From positions 496,001 to 560,000 of the forward strand of contig JACKAA010000001.1 in assembly GCA_020635275.1 (NCBI GenBank): a DNA stretch of 64,000 nt. The letters run 5' to 3'. Position 1 is the stretch's first letter, and the number at the start of each line of letters is the position of its first letter. The DNA is from Ignavibacteriales bacterium (lineage in GTDB: Bacteria > Bacteroidota > Ignavibacteria > Ignavibacteriales > Melioribacteraceae). The notes below the pieces were generated by a model. That model searched no databases. It was not told where the DNA came from and saw nothing but the letters and a program-made list of their open reading frames with translations. A program made the position numbers and the translations under genes. Of the stretch, positions 45,032 to 52,966 are shown in pieces.

Positions 45032-46129
45032 ATGAAAATTTTATTTTTTGTAATTCTTTTCTTTCACGGCGTAATACATTTTTTAGGTTTTGCAAAAGCT
45101 TTCAATCTAAAAGAAATTAAAGAACTTACTTTGCCAATTTCTCAATTTAATGGAGTAATATGGTTAATCGCCGGAATATTATTTTTGACTAGCGGGCTTC
45201 TCTTTACATTCAACAATAATTATTGGTGGCTGCCGGCAGTTATTGGTATAATTATTTCACAATTTTTAATATTTACTTTTTGGAAAGATGCCAAGTTTGG
45301 TAGTATTCCTAACATTATAGTATTATTGGTAGCAATGGTTGGTTATGCAAATTTCAGTTTCCAAAATATGGTTGGATTAGAAGTCAAAAAATTATTGTCT
45401 GACATAAAATTGGATAATCAAATTGTTGATCCAAATATGATTTCAAATTTACCTGTTGCCGTACAAAGTTGGTTAAATTATTCCGGCATTGTTGGAAAAC
45501 CATTTATTCATTCAGTATCTCTAAATCAGAAGGTTCAAATGAAAATGAAGTCTGATCAAACCGAATGGTATGATGCTGAAGCAGCTCAATATTTTAATGT
45601 AAATTCATCTTCATTTATTTGGTCAGTTAAAATGGAAATGATGACTTTATTTCAAGTTGTAGGCAGAGATAAGTTAATAAATGGCAAAGGTGAAATGTTA
45701 ATTAAATTGTTAGGATTATTATCTTTGGTCGACACAAAAGACAATTCTAAATTAAACATGGGTTCAGCCCAAAGATATTTGGCAGAAATTGTATGGTTTC
45801 CATCTGCGGCTTTAAGTAAAAATATAAAGTGGCAAGCAATTGATGATTCAACAGCATCTGCGGTAATTTCAATCAATGAAACAACCGCTGAAGGAACTTT
45901 TTATTTTAATAGCAATGGATCCTTTAAAAATTTTATCACTATGAGATACTTTGGCGGTGAAGAAAATTCTGAATTAAGAGAATGGATTATCACTCCAAGC
46001 GAAATCAAAGAAATGAATGGAATAAAAATTCCCACAAAATCAACGGCAACTTGGAAACTTGAAAATGGTGATTGGGATTGGCTGAAAGTAGAAATTGAAG
46101 AAATAAACTATAACAATTTAGATAATTAA
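45032..46129 (+). CDS. DUF6544-like membrane protein
   Basis: Residues 1-115 contain four membrane helices (opening ILFFVILFFHGVIHFLGFAK, then VIWLIAGILFLTSGLLF, WLPAVIGIIISQFLIFTF and IIVLLVAMVGYANF). The remaining 250 residues are a soluble beta-rich domain: VAVQSWLNYSGIVGKP, FIWSVKMEMM, AQRYLAEIVWFPSAAL and TEWYDAEA-like surfaces, as in the DUF6544 family. Function unknown. It is 38 bases after the DinB gene and 16 bases before the DUF1080 gene, so part of the row. Confidence 0.72.
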   Translation: MKILFFVILFFHGVIHFLGFAKAFNLKEIKELTLPISQFNGVIWLIAGILFLTSGLLFTFNNNYWWLPAVIGIIISQFLIFTFWKDAKFGSIPNIIVLLVAMVGYANFSFQNMVGLEVKKLLSDIKLDNQIVDPNMISNLPVAVQSWLNYSGIVGKPFIHSVSLNQKVQMKMKSDQTEWYDAEAAQYFNVNSSSFIWSVKMEMMTLFQVVGRDKLINGKGEMLIKLLGLLSLVDTKDNSKLNMGSAQRYLAEIVWFPSAALSKNIKWQAIDDSTASAVISINETTAEGTFYFNSNGSFKNFITMRYFGGEENSELREWIITPSEIKEMNGIKIPTKSTATWKLENGDWDWLKVEIEEINYNNLDN

Positions 46130-46145
46130 ATTTTTAGGTCGAATT

Positions 46146-46955
46146 ATGAAAAGAACATTTGCATCCGGATTTAATAAAAGTATACTACTTTTTGTTCAAA
46201 TAGCTTTGATATTAATATTAACATCTTGCAACTCAAATAAAGAAGAAAACCAATGGGTCAGTCTTTTCAATGGTAAAGATTTAACAGGATGGAAAATTAA
46301 ATTTTCCGGACACGAATTAAATGATAATTATAAAAATACATTTACTGTTGAAGACGGCATTTTAAAAGTAAAGTATAACAATTATGAAAATTTTGATGAC
46401 AAATTTGGTCATATTTTTTACGATAAAGAATTTTCTAATTACAAAATTAAAGTTGAATATAGATTTGTTGGTGAGCAAGTTCCTGGAGGTCCCGGCTGGG
46501 CATTTAGAAATAATGGAATTATGCTTCACTGTCAATCACCGGAAAGTATGGGAATTGATCAAGATTTTCCGGTTTCAATTGAAGCCCAAATGTTGGGTGG
46601 AAATGGAAAAGATGAAAGAACCACGGGAAATGTTTGTACACCCGGGACAAATTTAGTTATGAATGGTGAATTAATTACCAACCACTGCACAAGTTCTAAT
46701 TCCAAAACTTATCACGGTGATCAATGGGTAACCATGGAAGTTGAGGTTCGCGCTGATTCAATCATTAAACATTTTGTAAATGGTGAATTAGTTTTACAAT
46801 ATGAAAAACCTCAGTATGATCCCAATGATGCTGATGCAAAAAATATATTAGAGCTAAACAATAACAATCTGAAATTGACTAAAGGGTATATAGCTTTACA
46901 AGCTGAAAGTCATCCAACTGAGTTTAGAAAAATTGAAATTCTTGAATTAGATTAA
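46146..46955 (+). CDS. DUF1080 (3-keto-disaccharide hydrolase-like) lipoprotein
   Basis: Lipoprotein: after the N-terminal hydrophobic stretch the lipobox LILTSCNS gives a lipidated Cys near residue 29. The mature protein is one DUF1080 concanavalin-like beta domain with the family opening WVSLFNGKDLTGWK, then NNGIMLHCQSPES, SIEAQMLGG, QWVTMEVEVRAD and the end GYIALQAESHPTEFRKIEI. Members act on or bind glycans, some as 3-keto-glycoside hydrolases. Length 269. It is the last gene of the row and convergent with the MFS gene by seven bases. Confidence 0.9.
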   Translation: MKRTFASGFNKSILLFVQIALILILTSCNSNKEENQWVSLFNGKDLTGWKIKFSGHELNDNYKNTFTVEDGILKVKYNNYENFDDKFGHIFYDKEFSNYKIKVEYRFVGEQVPGGPGWAFRNNGIMLHCQSPESMGIDQDFPVSIEAQMLGGNGKDERTTGNVCTPGTNLVMNGELITNHCTSSNSKTYHGDQWVTMEVEVRADSIIKHFVNGELVLQYEKPQYDPNDADAKNILELNNNNLKLTKGYIALQAESHPTEFRKIEILELD

Positions 46956-46962
46956 AATTTTC

Positions 46963-48282
46963 TTATTTATTCGGCGGCATATTTAAATGTGTAACTGACT
47001 GAAGTCCTTGTGAAACTTCCGGCAATATTCCCATTTGAATATAAATTGGTCTAATCACTTTTCTTAAATTCGGAAGCTGCTTCATAAACCAAAATGCTGC
47101 AGCTAAACAAATAATTCCACTGGATAAAACTGTTAACGGAGCACCAATAGTACTTGCTAATGTTCCCGCCATTAAACTGCCTATCGGAGCTGTTCCCATA
47201 AAAGCCATAACATATAAACTCATCACTCTTCCCCGCTTGTTATTATCAACTAAAGTTTGAAGCAATGTATTTGTTGAAGCCATTTGCATCATCATTCCAA
47301 ACCCAGTGAATAACATTAGGAAAAGAGAAAAATATATATTCCTTGAAAACGAAAATAAAAGTAATCCCATTGAAAAAATTGAAGTAGCAGCTGCAATCCA
47401 TCTTCCCAAGCCCAGAACAGTTTTTCTTGAAGCTAAATAAATCGCGCCAGTAAAAGCTCCAATTCCAACTGCCCCAAATAAATAACCAAGTGTGCTGGAA
47501 TCCCCATGCAAAATATCTCTTGCAAAAACCGGCATTAAAACTGTGTAAGGCATTCCCGTTAAACTTACAATTGCAACCAAAAGTAAAAGTATTCTAATTG
47601 GAATAAAATTATACGCATATTTAATACCTTCTTTTAATCCTTGCATAACTTTTTCGCTTTTAACCTCATTTTGAACTGATTGAATTTTCATTCTAAGCAA
47701 TGCAAAAATTACAGCTATATAACTTATTGCATTTATTAAAAAACAAATTCCTTCGCCAAGAGTAGTAATTAAAATTCCAGCTATTGTTGGTCCAATTAGT
47801 CTTGCCGCATTAAATGCTGATGAGTTGAGCGCTATTGCATTAGGTAAATCTTTTTTATCATCTACCAATTCTATTGCGAAAGATTGCCGTGTCGGCATAT
47901 CAAATGCATTTATCAAACCAAGAAAAACTGAAAGAGTAATTATGTGCCAAATATTAACTGTGTTTGTTAGAGTAAGAATTGCCAAGATAAATGCCTGCAG
48001 CATTGCAAGGGATTGAGTAATAATTATAATTTTATGTTTGCTGTATCGATCTGCTAAAAGTCCAGCAAATAATGCTAAAATGAAAGTCGGAATTTGAGAT
48101 GAAAAACTTACCAAACCTAAGAGAAATGCTGAATCTGTTAATTTGTAAACCAGCCAGCCAAGAGCAATTTGCTGCATCCAGGTTCCAATTAAAGATATAC
48201 CTTGACCAGTAAAAAACAACCTGTAGTTTCTATATTTTAGCGCCCTTAAAACTTCTTTAGCGGCTGAGAAATTAATTTTCAT
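46963..48282 (-). CDS. MFS transporter (MFS_3 / enterobactin-exporter-like)
   Basis: Twelve predicted membrane helices in 439 residues. The opening ALKYRNYRLFFTGQGISLIGTWMQQIALGW is the MFS_3 start. The loop 2-3 motif is LLADRYSKHKI and a matching region in the second half is NKRGRVMSLYVMAFMG. The family consists of proton-driven exporters of drugs or siderophores. A basic C-terminal tail follows the last helix. Single gene; the 229-base region upstream is shared with the divergent NSS transporter. Confidence 0.9.
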   Translation of the reverse strand: MKINFSAAKEVLRALKYRNYRLFFTGQGISLIGTWMQQIALGWLVYKLTDSAFLLGLVSFSSQIPTFILALFAGLLADRYSKHKIIIITQSLAMLQAFILAILTLTNTVNIWHIITLSVFLGLINAFDMPTRQSFAIELVDDKKDLPNAIALNSSAFNAARLIGPTIAGILITTLGEGICFLINAISYIAVIFALLRMKIQSVQNEVKSEKVMQGLKEGIKYAYNFIPIRILLLLVAIVSLTGMPYTVLMPVFARDILHGDSSTLGYLFGAVGIGAFTGAIYLASRKTVLGLGRWIAAATSIFSMGLLLFSFSRNIYFSLFLMLFTGFGMMMQMASTNTLLQTLVDNNKRGRVMSLYVMAFMGTAPIGSLMAGTLASTIGAPLTVLSSGIICLAAAFWFMKQLPNLRKVIRPIYIQMGILPEVSQGLQSVTHLNMPPNK

Positions 48283-48511
48283 TTAGTAAATTTATATGAG
48301 AATTGAAGTAAAGTAAAATAGCAAGAATCTCAAATAAGTTAATAAAGTTTTACAAAATAAATCTAATTGTAACCAAAAATTCATAGTGCTAAATAATTTT
48401 ATTTTTCATAATATTCTGCACTTTAAATATTCTCTATTTTCATTTTCTTCCCAAAGATTTTAAAGGAAAAATTAATAGTAATTTTTTCACTATCTCTCAA
48501 AGATAATTTCT

Positions 48512-50155
48512 ATGTCAAATCAAAAAGAATCATGGGGATCAAGAGTTGGTCTTGTTCTTGCAATGGCAGGTAACGCAGTAGGATTAGGCAATTTTCTCAG
48601 ATTTCCCGCGCAGGCTTCTCAAAACGGCGGTGGTGCATTTATTATTCCCTACTTAATTTCTTTTCTTTTAATGGGAATTCCCCTTCTATACATTGAATGG
48701 ACAATCGGCAGACACGGCGGAAAATTTGGTCATCATTCTACTCCCGGAATGTTTGATGTAATGGGAAAATCACGATTCTTAAAATACATTGGCGTGTTCG
48801 GATTATTCTCAAATTTAACCATTGCTTCTTATTACACATATATTGAATCCTGGACGCTCTCTTATGTTTTTCATTCGATTACCGGAACATTTTTTCACAT
48901 TAAGCCGACTGACTTTTTCCCGGAATATTTAGGGATAAATTCGCACAGTATTTTTGCTTTGCCAATTGAAGCTTTTTTCTGGTTTGTATTAACTTTGATT
49001 TTAAACGTTTGGATTCTTTCAAGAGGTTTAGCCAAGGGAATTGAAATCGCTGCAAAAATTGGTGTTCCGTTACTTATTATTTTTGGAGCCATTTTAGCAT
49101 TCAAGGGTTTAACTTTAACAACTGACGATCCGGGTGTAATTCAAAGTCCACTTGCTGGTTTAAACTTTGTTTGGGAACCTAATTTCAGCGGACTCACAAA
49201 TCCAACAACTTGGCTTGCGGCAGCGGGACAAATATTTTTTACTCTTTCTGTTGGAATGGGTTCAATACATTGTTATGCCGCATACATTAAAGAAAAGGAA
49301 GATATTGCATTAAATGCTTCATCTGCCGGATTTATGAATGAATTTGTTGAAGTAGTTTTGGGCGGTTCAATTCTTATTCCGATTTCAACTGCATATTTAG
49401 GTTTGGCAGCAGTGCAAGCTTCAACTGCCGGAGGAAGCGGTTTCTCATTGGGATTTTTAACACTTCCAACATTATTTAATAATTGGGGATGGTTTGCACC
49501 AATTGCCGGTGCAATGTGGTTTGGACTTTTATTCTTTGCCGGTATTACTTCATCGCTTGCAATGGGTCAACCAATTTTAGCTTTCTTCACAGATGAATTT
49601 AAAGTTACCAGATACAAAGGTGCAATACTTTTTGGTTTAGCAACTTTTGCACTTGGATTTATTTGCGTTTGGCTTTATCCCGGCGGATCTTTTGATGAAT
49701 TTGATTTTTGGACCGGAACATTTTCTCTTGTAACTTTTGCTTTGCTTGAATCAATTGTATTTGCATATATTTTTGGAATTAACAAAGGTTGGGATGAATT
49801 GACGCGCGGTTCCGATATGGTTGTTCCTAAAATTTATAAATTCGTAATTAAATATATAACTCCCGTTTTTATCTCTGTAATATTTATTGGCGCAATGATA
49901 AAACCTGCATCAGATTGGGGAACTTCAATTGTAAATTTATTTTCCGGCAATGGCTGGCAATTTGCAAAAGATAGCGTGATTGGTGTTATAATTCATGTTG
50001 GTGCAGATAATTATTCTTGGTTCGAAAATTCAATGCCGACCGAAATATTTGTTAAAGATGCAACTCGTATTCTTTTAATGTTAACATTTTTAGTAATTGC
50101 ATATTTAGTTCATCTTTCATGGAATAAAAAAAAATATTTAAAAAAGGAATTGTAA
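48512..50155 (+). CDS. Sodium-dependent transporter of the NSS (SNF) family
   Basis: Na+-coupled symporter of the LeuT/MhsT fold, 547 residues. The opening WGSRVGLVLAMAGNAVGLGN carries the unwound TM1 substrate/sodium site, and GGGAFIIPYLISFLLMGIPL the TM2 signature. QIFFTLSVGMGS (about 245) matches TM6. The likely substrates are amino acids, with alanine or methionine suggested by the small partner gene that follows one base after the stop codon. Confidence 0.94.
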   Translation: MSNQKESWGSRVGLVLAMAGNAVGLGNFLRFPAQASQNGGGAFIIPYLISFLLMGIPLLYIEWTIGRHGGKFGHHSTPGMFDVMGKSRFLKYIGVFGLFSNLTIASYYTYIESWTLSYVFHSITGTFFHIKPTDFFPEYLGINSHSIFALPIEAFFWFVLTLILNVWILSRGLAKGIEIAAKIGVPLLIIFGAILAFKGLTLTTDDPGVIQSPLAGLNFVWEPNFSGLTNPTTWLAAAGQIFFTLSVGMGSIHCYAAYIKEKEDIALNASSAGFMNEFVEVVLGGSILIPISTAYLGLAAVQASTAGGSGFSLGFLTLPTLFNNWGWFAPIAGAMWFGLLFFAGITSSLAMGQPILAFFTDEFKVTRYKGAILFGLATFALGFICVWLYPGGSFDEFDFWTGTFSLVTFALLESIVFAYIFGINKGWDELTRGSDMVVPKIYKFVIKYITPVFISVIFIGAMIKPASDWGTSIVNLFSGNGWQFAKDSVIGVIIHVGADNYSWFENSMPTEIFVKDATRILLMLTFLVIAYLVHLSWNKKKYLKKEL

Positions 50156-50156
50156 A

Positions 50157-50267
50157 ATGACGATTGAAGCTATTTTAATGATGCTGATTTCTTGGGTTAT
50201 CATTATTTTTTTTACTGTTAAGTTTTTTCTTAAAGTACTTAAAACTCCAATAAATAAAGAAAAATAA
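50157..50267 (+). CDS. Small NSS-transporter partner protein (MetS/MaAIMP-like, 36 aa)
   Basis: A 36-codon frame starts at ATG 50157, one base after the stop of the NSS transporter, and ends TAA at 50265-50267. The product is a single membrane helix (about residues 5-29) with an MTIEAILMMLISWVII opening and a basic tail KTPINKEK. This matches the layout of the small subunit of Na+-dependent methionine/alanine importers (MetPS of Corynebacterium, Pfam MaAIMP_sms). Spacing and co-direction argue for a real two-subunit transporter. Too short for ordinary gene callers. Confidence 0.75.
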   Translation: MTIEAILMMLISWVIIIFFTVKFFLKVLKTPINKEK

Positions 50268-50273
50268 GTTGCG

Positions 50274-50297
50274 TGTCATTCCCACGAAAGTGGGAAT
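50274..50297. repeat. REP-like hairpin with GAAA loop
   Basis: GTCATTCCCACGAAAGTGGGAATCT contains an eight-base perfect stem ATTCCCAC/GTGGGAAT around a GAAA tetraloop, directly after the small transporter partner gene. It is the same vocabulary as the element at 60994-61018, so it is probably a repeat family member. It may also protect or end the transporter mRNA. Confidence 0.65.
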
Positions 50298-50347
50298 CTT
50301 AAATGATACAATTTTTTACCTTTTATCTTGAATGACTGTTATTAATT

Positions 50348-50833
50348 ATGCCAAAGAAATTAGAAGATTTATTACTTTTAGGAAATCCTCAGCTTTATCA
50401 GGTTTCTGAACCAATCTTAAAATCTGAACTTTATTTGGTAAAAGATTGGGTTTCTGATCTTCATAATGTTATGGAAGAAATTAGAGCCAAATATAATTTT
50501 GGAAGAGCAATTGCTGCACCTCAACTCGGAATTATGAAAAGATTAATTTATATGAATATTGATAAACCGACCGTAATTATAAATCCCGAATTAACGGATT
50601 TAAGTGAAGAAATGTTTGACCTTTGGGATGATTGCATGAGCTTTCCAAATTTACTTGTAAAAGTGAAAAGACATAAAGAATGTAAAATTAAATTCCTTGA
50701 TAAAAATTGGGAACCCCATGAACTTTATCTCAAAAATGATTTATCAGAATTACTTCAACATGAATTTGATCACCTAAATGGAATTTTAGCAACTATGCGC
50801 ACAATTGATCAAAAATCATTTAAGTGGAGATAA
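50348..50833 (+). CDS. Divergent peptide deformylase
   Basis: Metal peptide deformylase fold of 161 residues. Motif 3 is intact, QHEFDHLNG with ligands H138 and H142 and catalytic E139. The metal Cys is present (C96) but motif 2 reads DDCMS rather than EGCLS, and motif 1 reads GRAIAAPQ rather than GxGLAAPQ. All metal ligands and the catalytic Glu survive, so activity is possible with altered specificity. It may be a second deformylase beside a canonical one elsewhere. A GNAT acetyltransferase starts 13 bases downstream, suggesting N-terminal processing and acetylation linkage as a speculation. Confidence 0.85.
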   Translation: MPKKLEDLLLLGNPQLYQVSEPILKSELYLVKDWVSDLHNVMEEIRAKYNFGRAIAAPQLGIMKRLIYMNIDKPTVIINPELTDLSEEMFDLWDDCMSFPNLLVKVKRHKECKIKFLDKNWEPHELYLKNDLSELLQHEFDHLNGILATMRTIDQKSFKWR

Positions 50834-50846
50834 GCAAAATAATTTT

Positions 50847-51302
50847 ATGATTAAGATAATTCGAACCACAGCTGATAATCCGGATTTCAATAAATTAATT
50901 GAATTACTAAACGCTGAACTTCGAGAAAGATACGTAGATCAAGACACAAAATTTGCCCCGCATAATTTTTTGGATCCAAATGTTAAAACTGTTTTAATTT
51001 ATGAAAATAACATTCCGATTGCCTGTGGTGCTTTTAGAGAAAACAATATTGAAAGTAATGTTGAAATTAAAAGAATGTACACTGAGAAATCCAGCCGATC
51101 AAAAGGATTTGGCAGGAAAGTTTTAGCTGAATTAGAAAATTGGGCTGCAGAATTAAACTACAAATATGCAATTCTTGAAACCGGTGATAATCAGCCGGAA
51201 GCAATTAAGCTTTACAAAAATATGGAATACGAGCAAATTCCAAATTTCCCTCCTTATGAAAATATTCCTGAAAGTATCTGCATGAGAAAACCTTTGATTT
51301 AA
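50847..51302 (+). CDS. GNAT family N-acetyltransferase
   Basis: The ATG at 50847 is preferred; the frame also reads upstream from a TTG inside the deformylase gene. Acetyl-CoA-binding motif A is RMYTEKSSRSKGFGRKVLAELE (SRSKGFG is the loop), followed by YAILETGDNQPEAIKLYKNMEY, the motif B region. Length 151. Acceptor unknown. It is 13 bases after the deformylase and 87 bases before the TetR gene, whose promoter begins just after the stop. Confidence 0.88.
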   Translation: MIKIIRTTADNPDFNKLIELLNAELRERYVDQDTKFAPHNFLDPNVKTVLIYENNIPIACGAFRENNIESNVEIKRMYTEKSSRSKGFGRKVLAELENWAAELNYKYAILETGDNQPEAIKLYKNMEYEQIPNFPPYENIPESICMRKPLI

Positions 51303-51314
51303 AACACATTTAAC

Positions 51315-51382
51315 GGAAACTTAACTTGACAAAATAGTTTCCGATAGTTATATTGGAAACTATAAAAACAAAAATAGTTTCT
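51315..51382 (+). promoter_or_regulatory. Sigma-70-type promoter with repeated GTTTCC/GGAAAC operators for the efflux operon
   Basis: A textbook promoter TTGACA (51326-51331), 17-base spacer, TATATT (51349-51354) lies upstream of the TetR gene. Over it are four alternating half-sites: GGAAAC (51315), GTTTCC (51337), GGAAAC (51355) and GTTTCT (51377). The middle pair is a perfect inverted repeat ATAGTTTCC/GGAAACTAT with a 12-base spacer that covers the -10 region. Binding there would block transcription, the normal way of TetR autorepression. Confidence 0.82.
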
Positions 51383-51389
51383 ATGGTTT

Positions 51390-51995
51390 ATGAAAGAAGA
51401 AGAAAAAATAGTAACATTCTCAAAAGATAAATTCTTAAATGAAGGATTTTACAAAATTACGATGGATGAAATTGCTTCCGGATTAAGGATGAGCAAAAAA
51501 ACTATCTATAAGTATTTTCCATCTAAAGATAAGCTTGTTTACTCGGTTGTCAAATTTTTTCAGTCAATTATACAGAAAAAAATAAATAATATTATTGAAA
51601 GTGATATCAACTCAATTCTTAAAATTAAAAAGTTGACAAATGTATTTATGGAAATATCTCTAACAATAAGTAGTAAAATGCTGAATGATCTAAGAACACA
51701 CCGTCCAGATTATTGGCAAGATATTGAAAATTTCAGAACAAATCTTATTGAAAAAACCTGGCTAAGTATTTTTGATCAAGGGAAGAGAGAAGGTTACATA
51801 GTTGATTATCCAAGTGAAATAATGGTTCACGTATTTTTAAATGCAATGCGCGGTGTTATAAATCCGGAATTTTTACTGAGTAAGAATTTAGCTATTAGAG
51901 ATGCATTTGAAATTACTTTTGGAATGTTAATAAATGGTGTTCTTACAGATAAAGGCAAAAAAGTTTATAAAAAAATTGAAAAGGAAAATAAATAA
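51390..51995 (+). CDS. TetR family transcriptional repressor of the efflux operon
   Basis: The N-terminal helix-turn-helix is ITMDEIASGLRMSKKTIYKYF (about residues 24-44), with SKDKLVYSVVKFF following as the third DNA-binding helix and linker. The C-terminal 130 residues are the helical ligand-binding and dimer domain. Length 201 is normal. The stop overlaps the start of the membrane fusion gene by one base (TAATG), so it is the first gene of the operon. Its likely operators are the GTTTCC/GGAAAC half-sites just upstream. The gene order equals E. coli cecR (ybiH) before ybhGFSR. Confidence 0.92.
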   Translation: MKEEEKIVTFSKDKFLNEGFYKITMDEIASGLRMSKKTIYKYFPSKDKLVYSVVKFFQSIIQKKINNIIESDINSILKIKKLTNVFMEISLTISSKMLNDLRTHRPDYWQDIENFRTNLIEKTWLSIFDQGKREGYIVDYPSEIMVHVFLNAMRGVINPEFLLSKNLAIRDAFEITFGMLINGVLTDKGKKVYKKIEKENK

Positions 51996-52966
51996 TGAAA
52001 AAGATAACAATCTTATTTGTAATTATAATTTCTTTGATTTTAATAAGCTGCAATAATGGAAATGATAGAAACACTATTGAAGCGACCGGAACAATTGAAG
52101 CTACTTATGTTACTTTGAGTGCAAAGGTTGCCGGTGAAATTACAGAAATTTATTTTGATGAGGGAGCAAAAGTAAATGCCGGCGATACAATTTTAAATAT
52201 TGATGACGAAAATTTACAGCTTCAACTTTTACAAGCAAAAGCAATGAGAGAAAGCGCGGAAGCTCAATTAAGCTTGCTGCAAGTCGGATCAAGAAAAGAA
52301 GATGTAGCTCAAGCTGAAGCGATGTTTACCCAGGCTGAAGTAAGTTTTACTCAAGCAGAAAAAGATAAAGAAAGAATGCAGAATCTTTTTGATGCAAATT
52401 CGATTACAAAAAAACAGTTTGAAGATGTTGAAGCAAAATATCAAATTGTTAAATCTCAGTATGAAGCCGCAAAAGAGAATTTAAGAAAAATTAAAAACAT
52501 TGCCCGACCGGAAGATTTGAAAAAAGCTCAAGCCGGACTCAATCAAACTTTGGCAAATGAAAAACTTCTTCTTAAAAATATTAGTGATTGTAAAGTTACT
52601 TCACCAATAAATGGATTTGTTGTTGAACAATTTTATGAAAAAGGTGAAACAGTTGCACCAATGTCTTCGCTTTGTAAAGTTGCAGATTTGAACAAAGTAA
52701 ATCTTGATCTCTACGTAAACGAAATTGAATTGCCTAATGTTCAATTAAATCAGAAAGTAAATGTAACAGTCGATGCATTTGATGACAATACGTTTGACGG
52801 AAAAGTAATTTATATTTCACCCGAATCAGAGTTTACGCCAAAAAATATTCAAACGCCAGATGAACGAACAAAATTAGTTTATAAAGTAAAAGTCGAAATA
52901 GACAATCCGGAATTATTATTAAAAAGCGGAATGCCGGCAGATGCGGAGATCAAATTACAAGATTAG
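51995..52966 (+). CDS. Periplasmic membrane fusion lipoprotein (HlyD/YbhG-like)
   Basis: Adaptor that links the inner-membrane ABC pump to the outer-membrane TolC channel. The lipobox LILISCNN gives a lipidated Cys near residue 19. The lipoyl half-domain VSLSAKVAGEITEIYF-like start (TYVTLSAKVAGEITEIYFDE) is followed by a coiled coil (about 80-170) with a Lys/Glu repeat, and a beta-barrel end with TSPINGFVVEQFYEKGETVAP. Length 323. The 3' end of the gene runs into the repeat array that borders the S23 element: its last codons (CAA GAT TAG) belong to the first array unit. Confidence 0.92.
   Translation: MKKITILFVIIISLILISCNNGNDRNTIEATGTIEATYVTLSAKVAGEITEIYFDEGAKVNAGDTILNIDDENLQLQLLQAKAMRESAEAQLSLLQVGSRKEDVAQAEAMFTQAEVSFTQAEKDKERMQNLFDANSITKKQFEDVEAKYQIVKSQYEAAKENLRKIKNIARPEDLKKAQAGLNQTLANEKLLLKNISDCKVTSPINGFVVEQFYEKGETVAPMSSLCKVADLNKVNLDLYVNEIELPNVQLNQKVNVTVDAFDDNTFDGKVIYISPESEFTPKNIQTPDERTKLVYKVKVEIDNPELLLKSGMPADAEIKLQD

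Noticed and set aside
50805..50846. Longer acetyltransferase start at a TTG inside the deformylase gene
   Set aside because: The ATG at 50847 gives the normal family length and does not overlap the deformylase.
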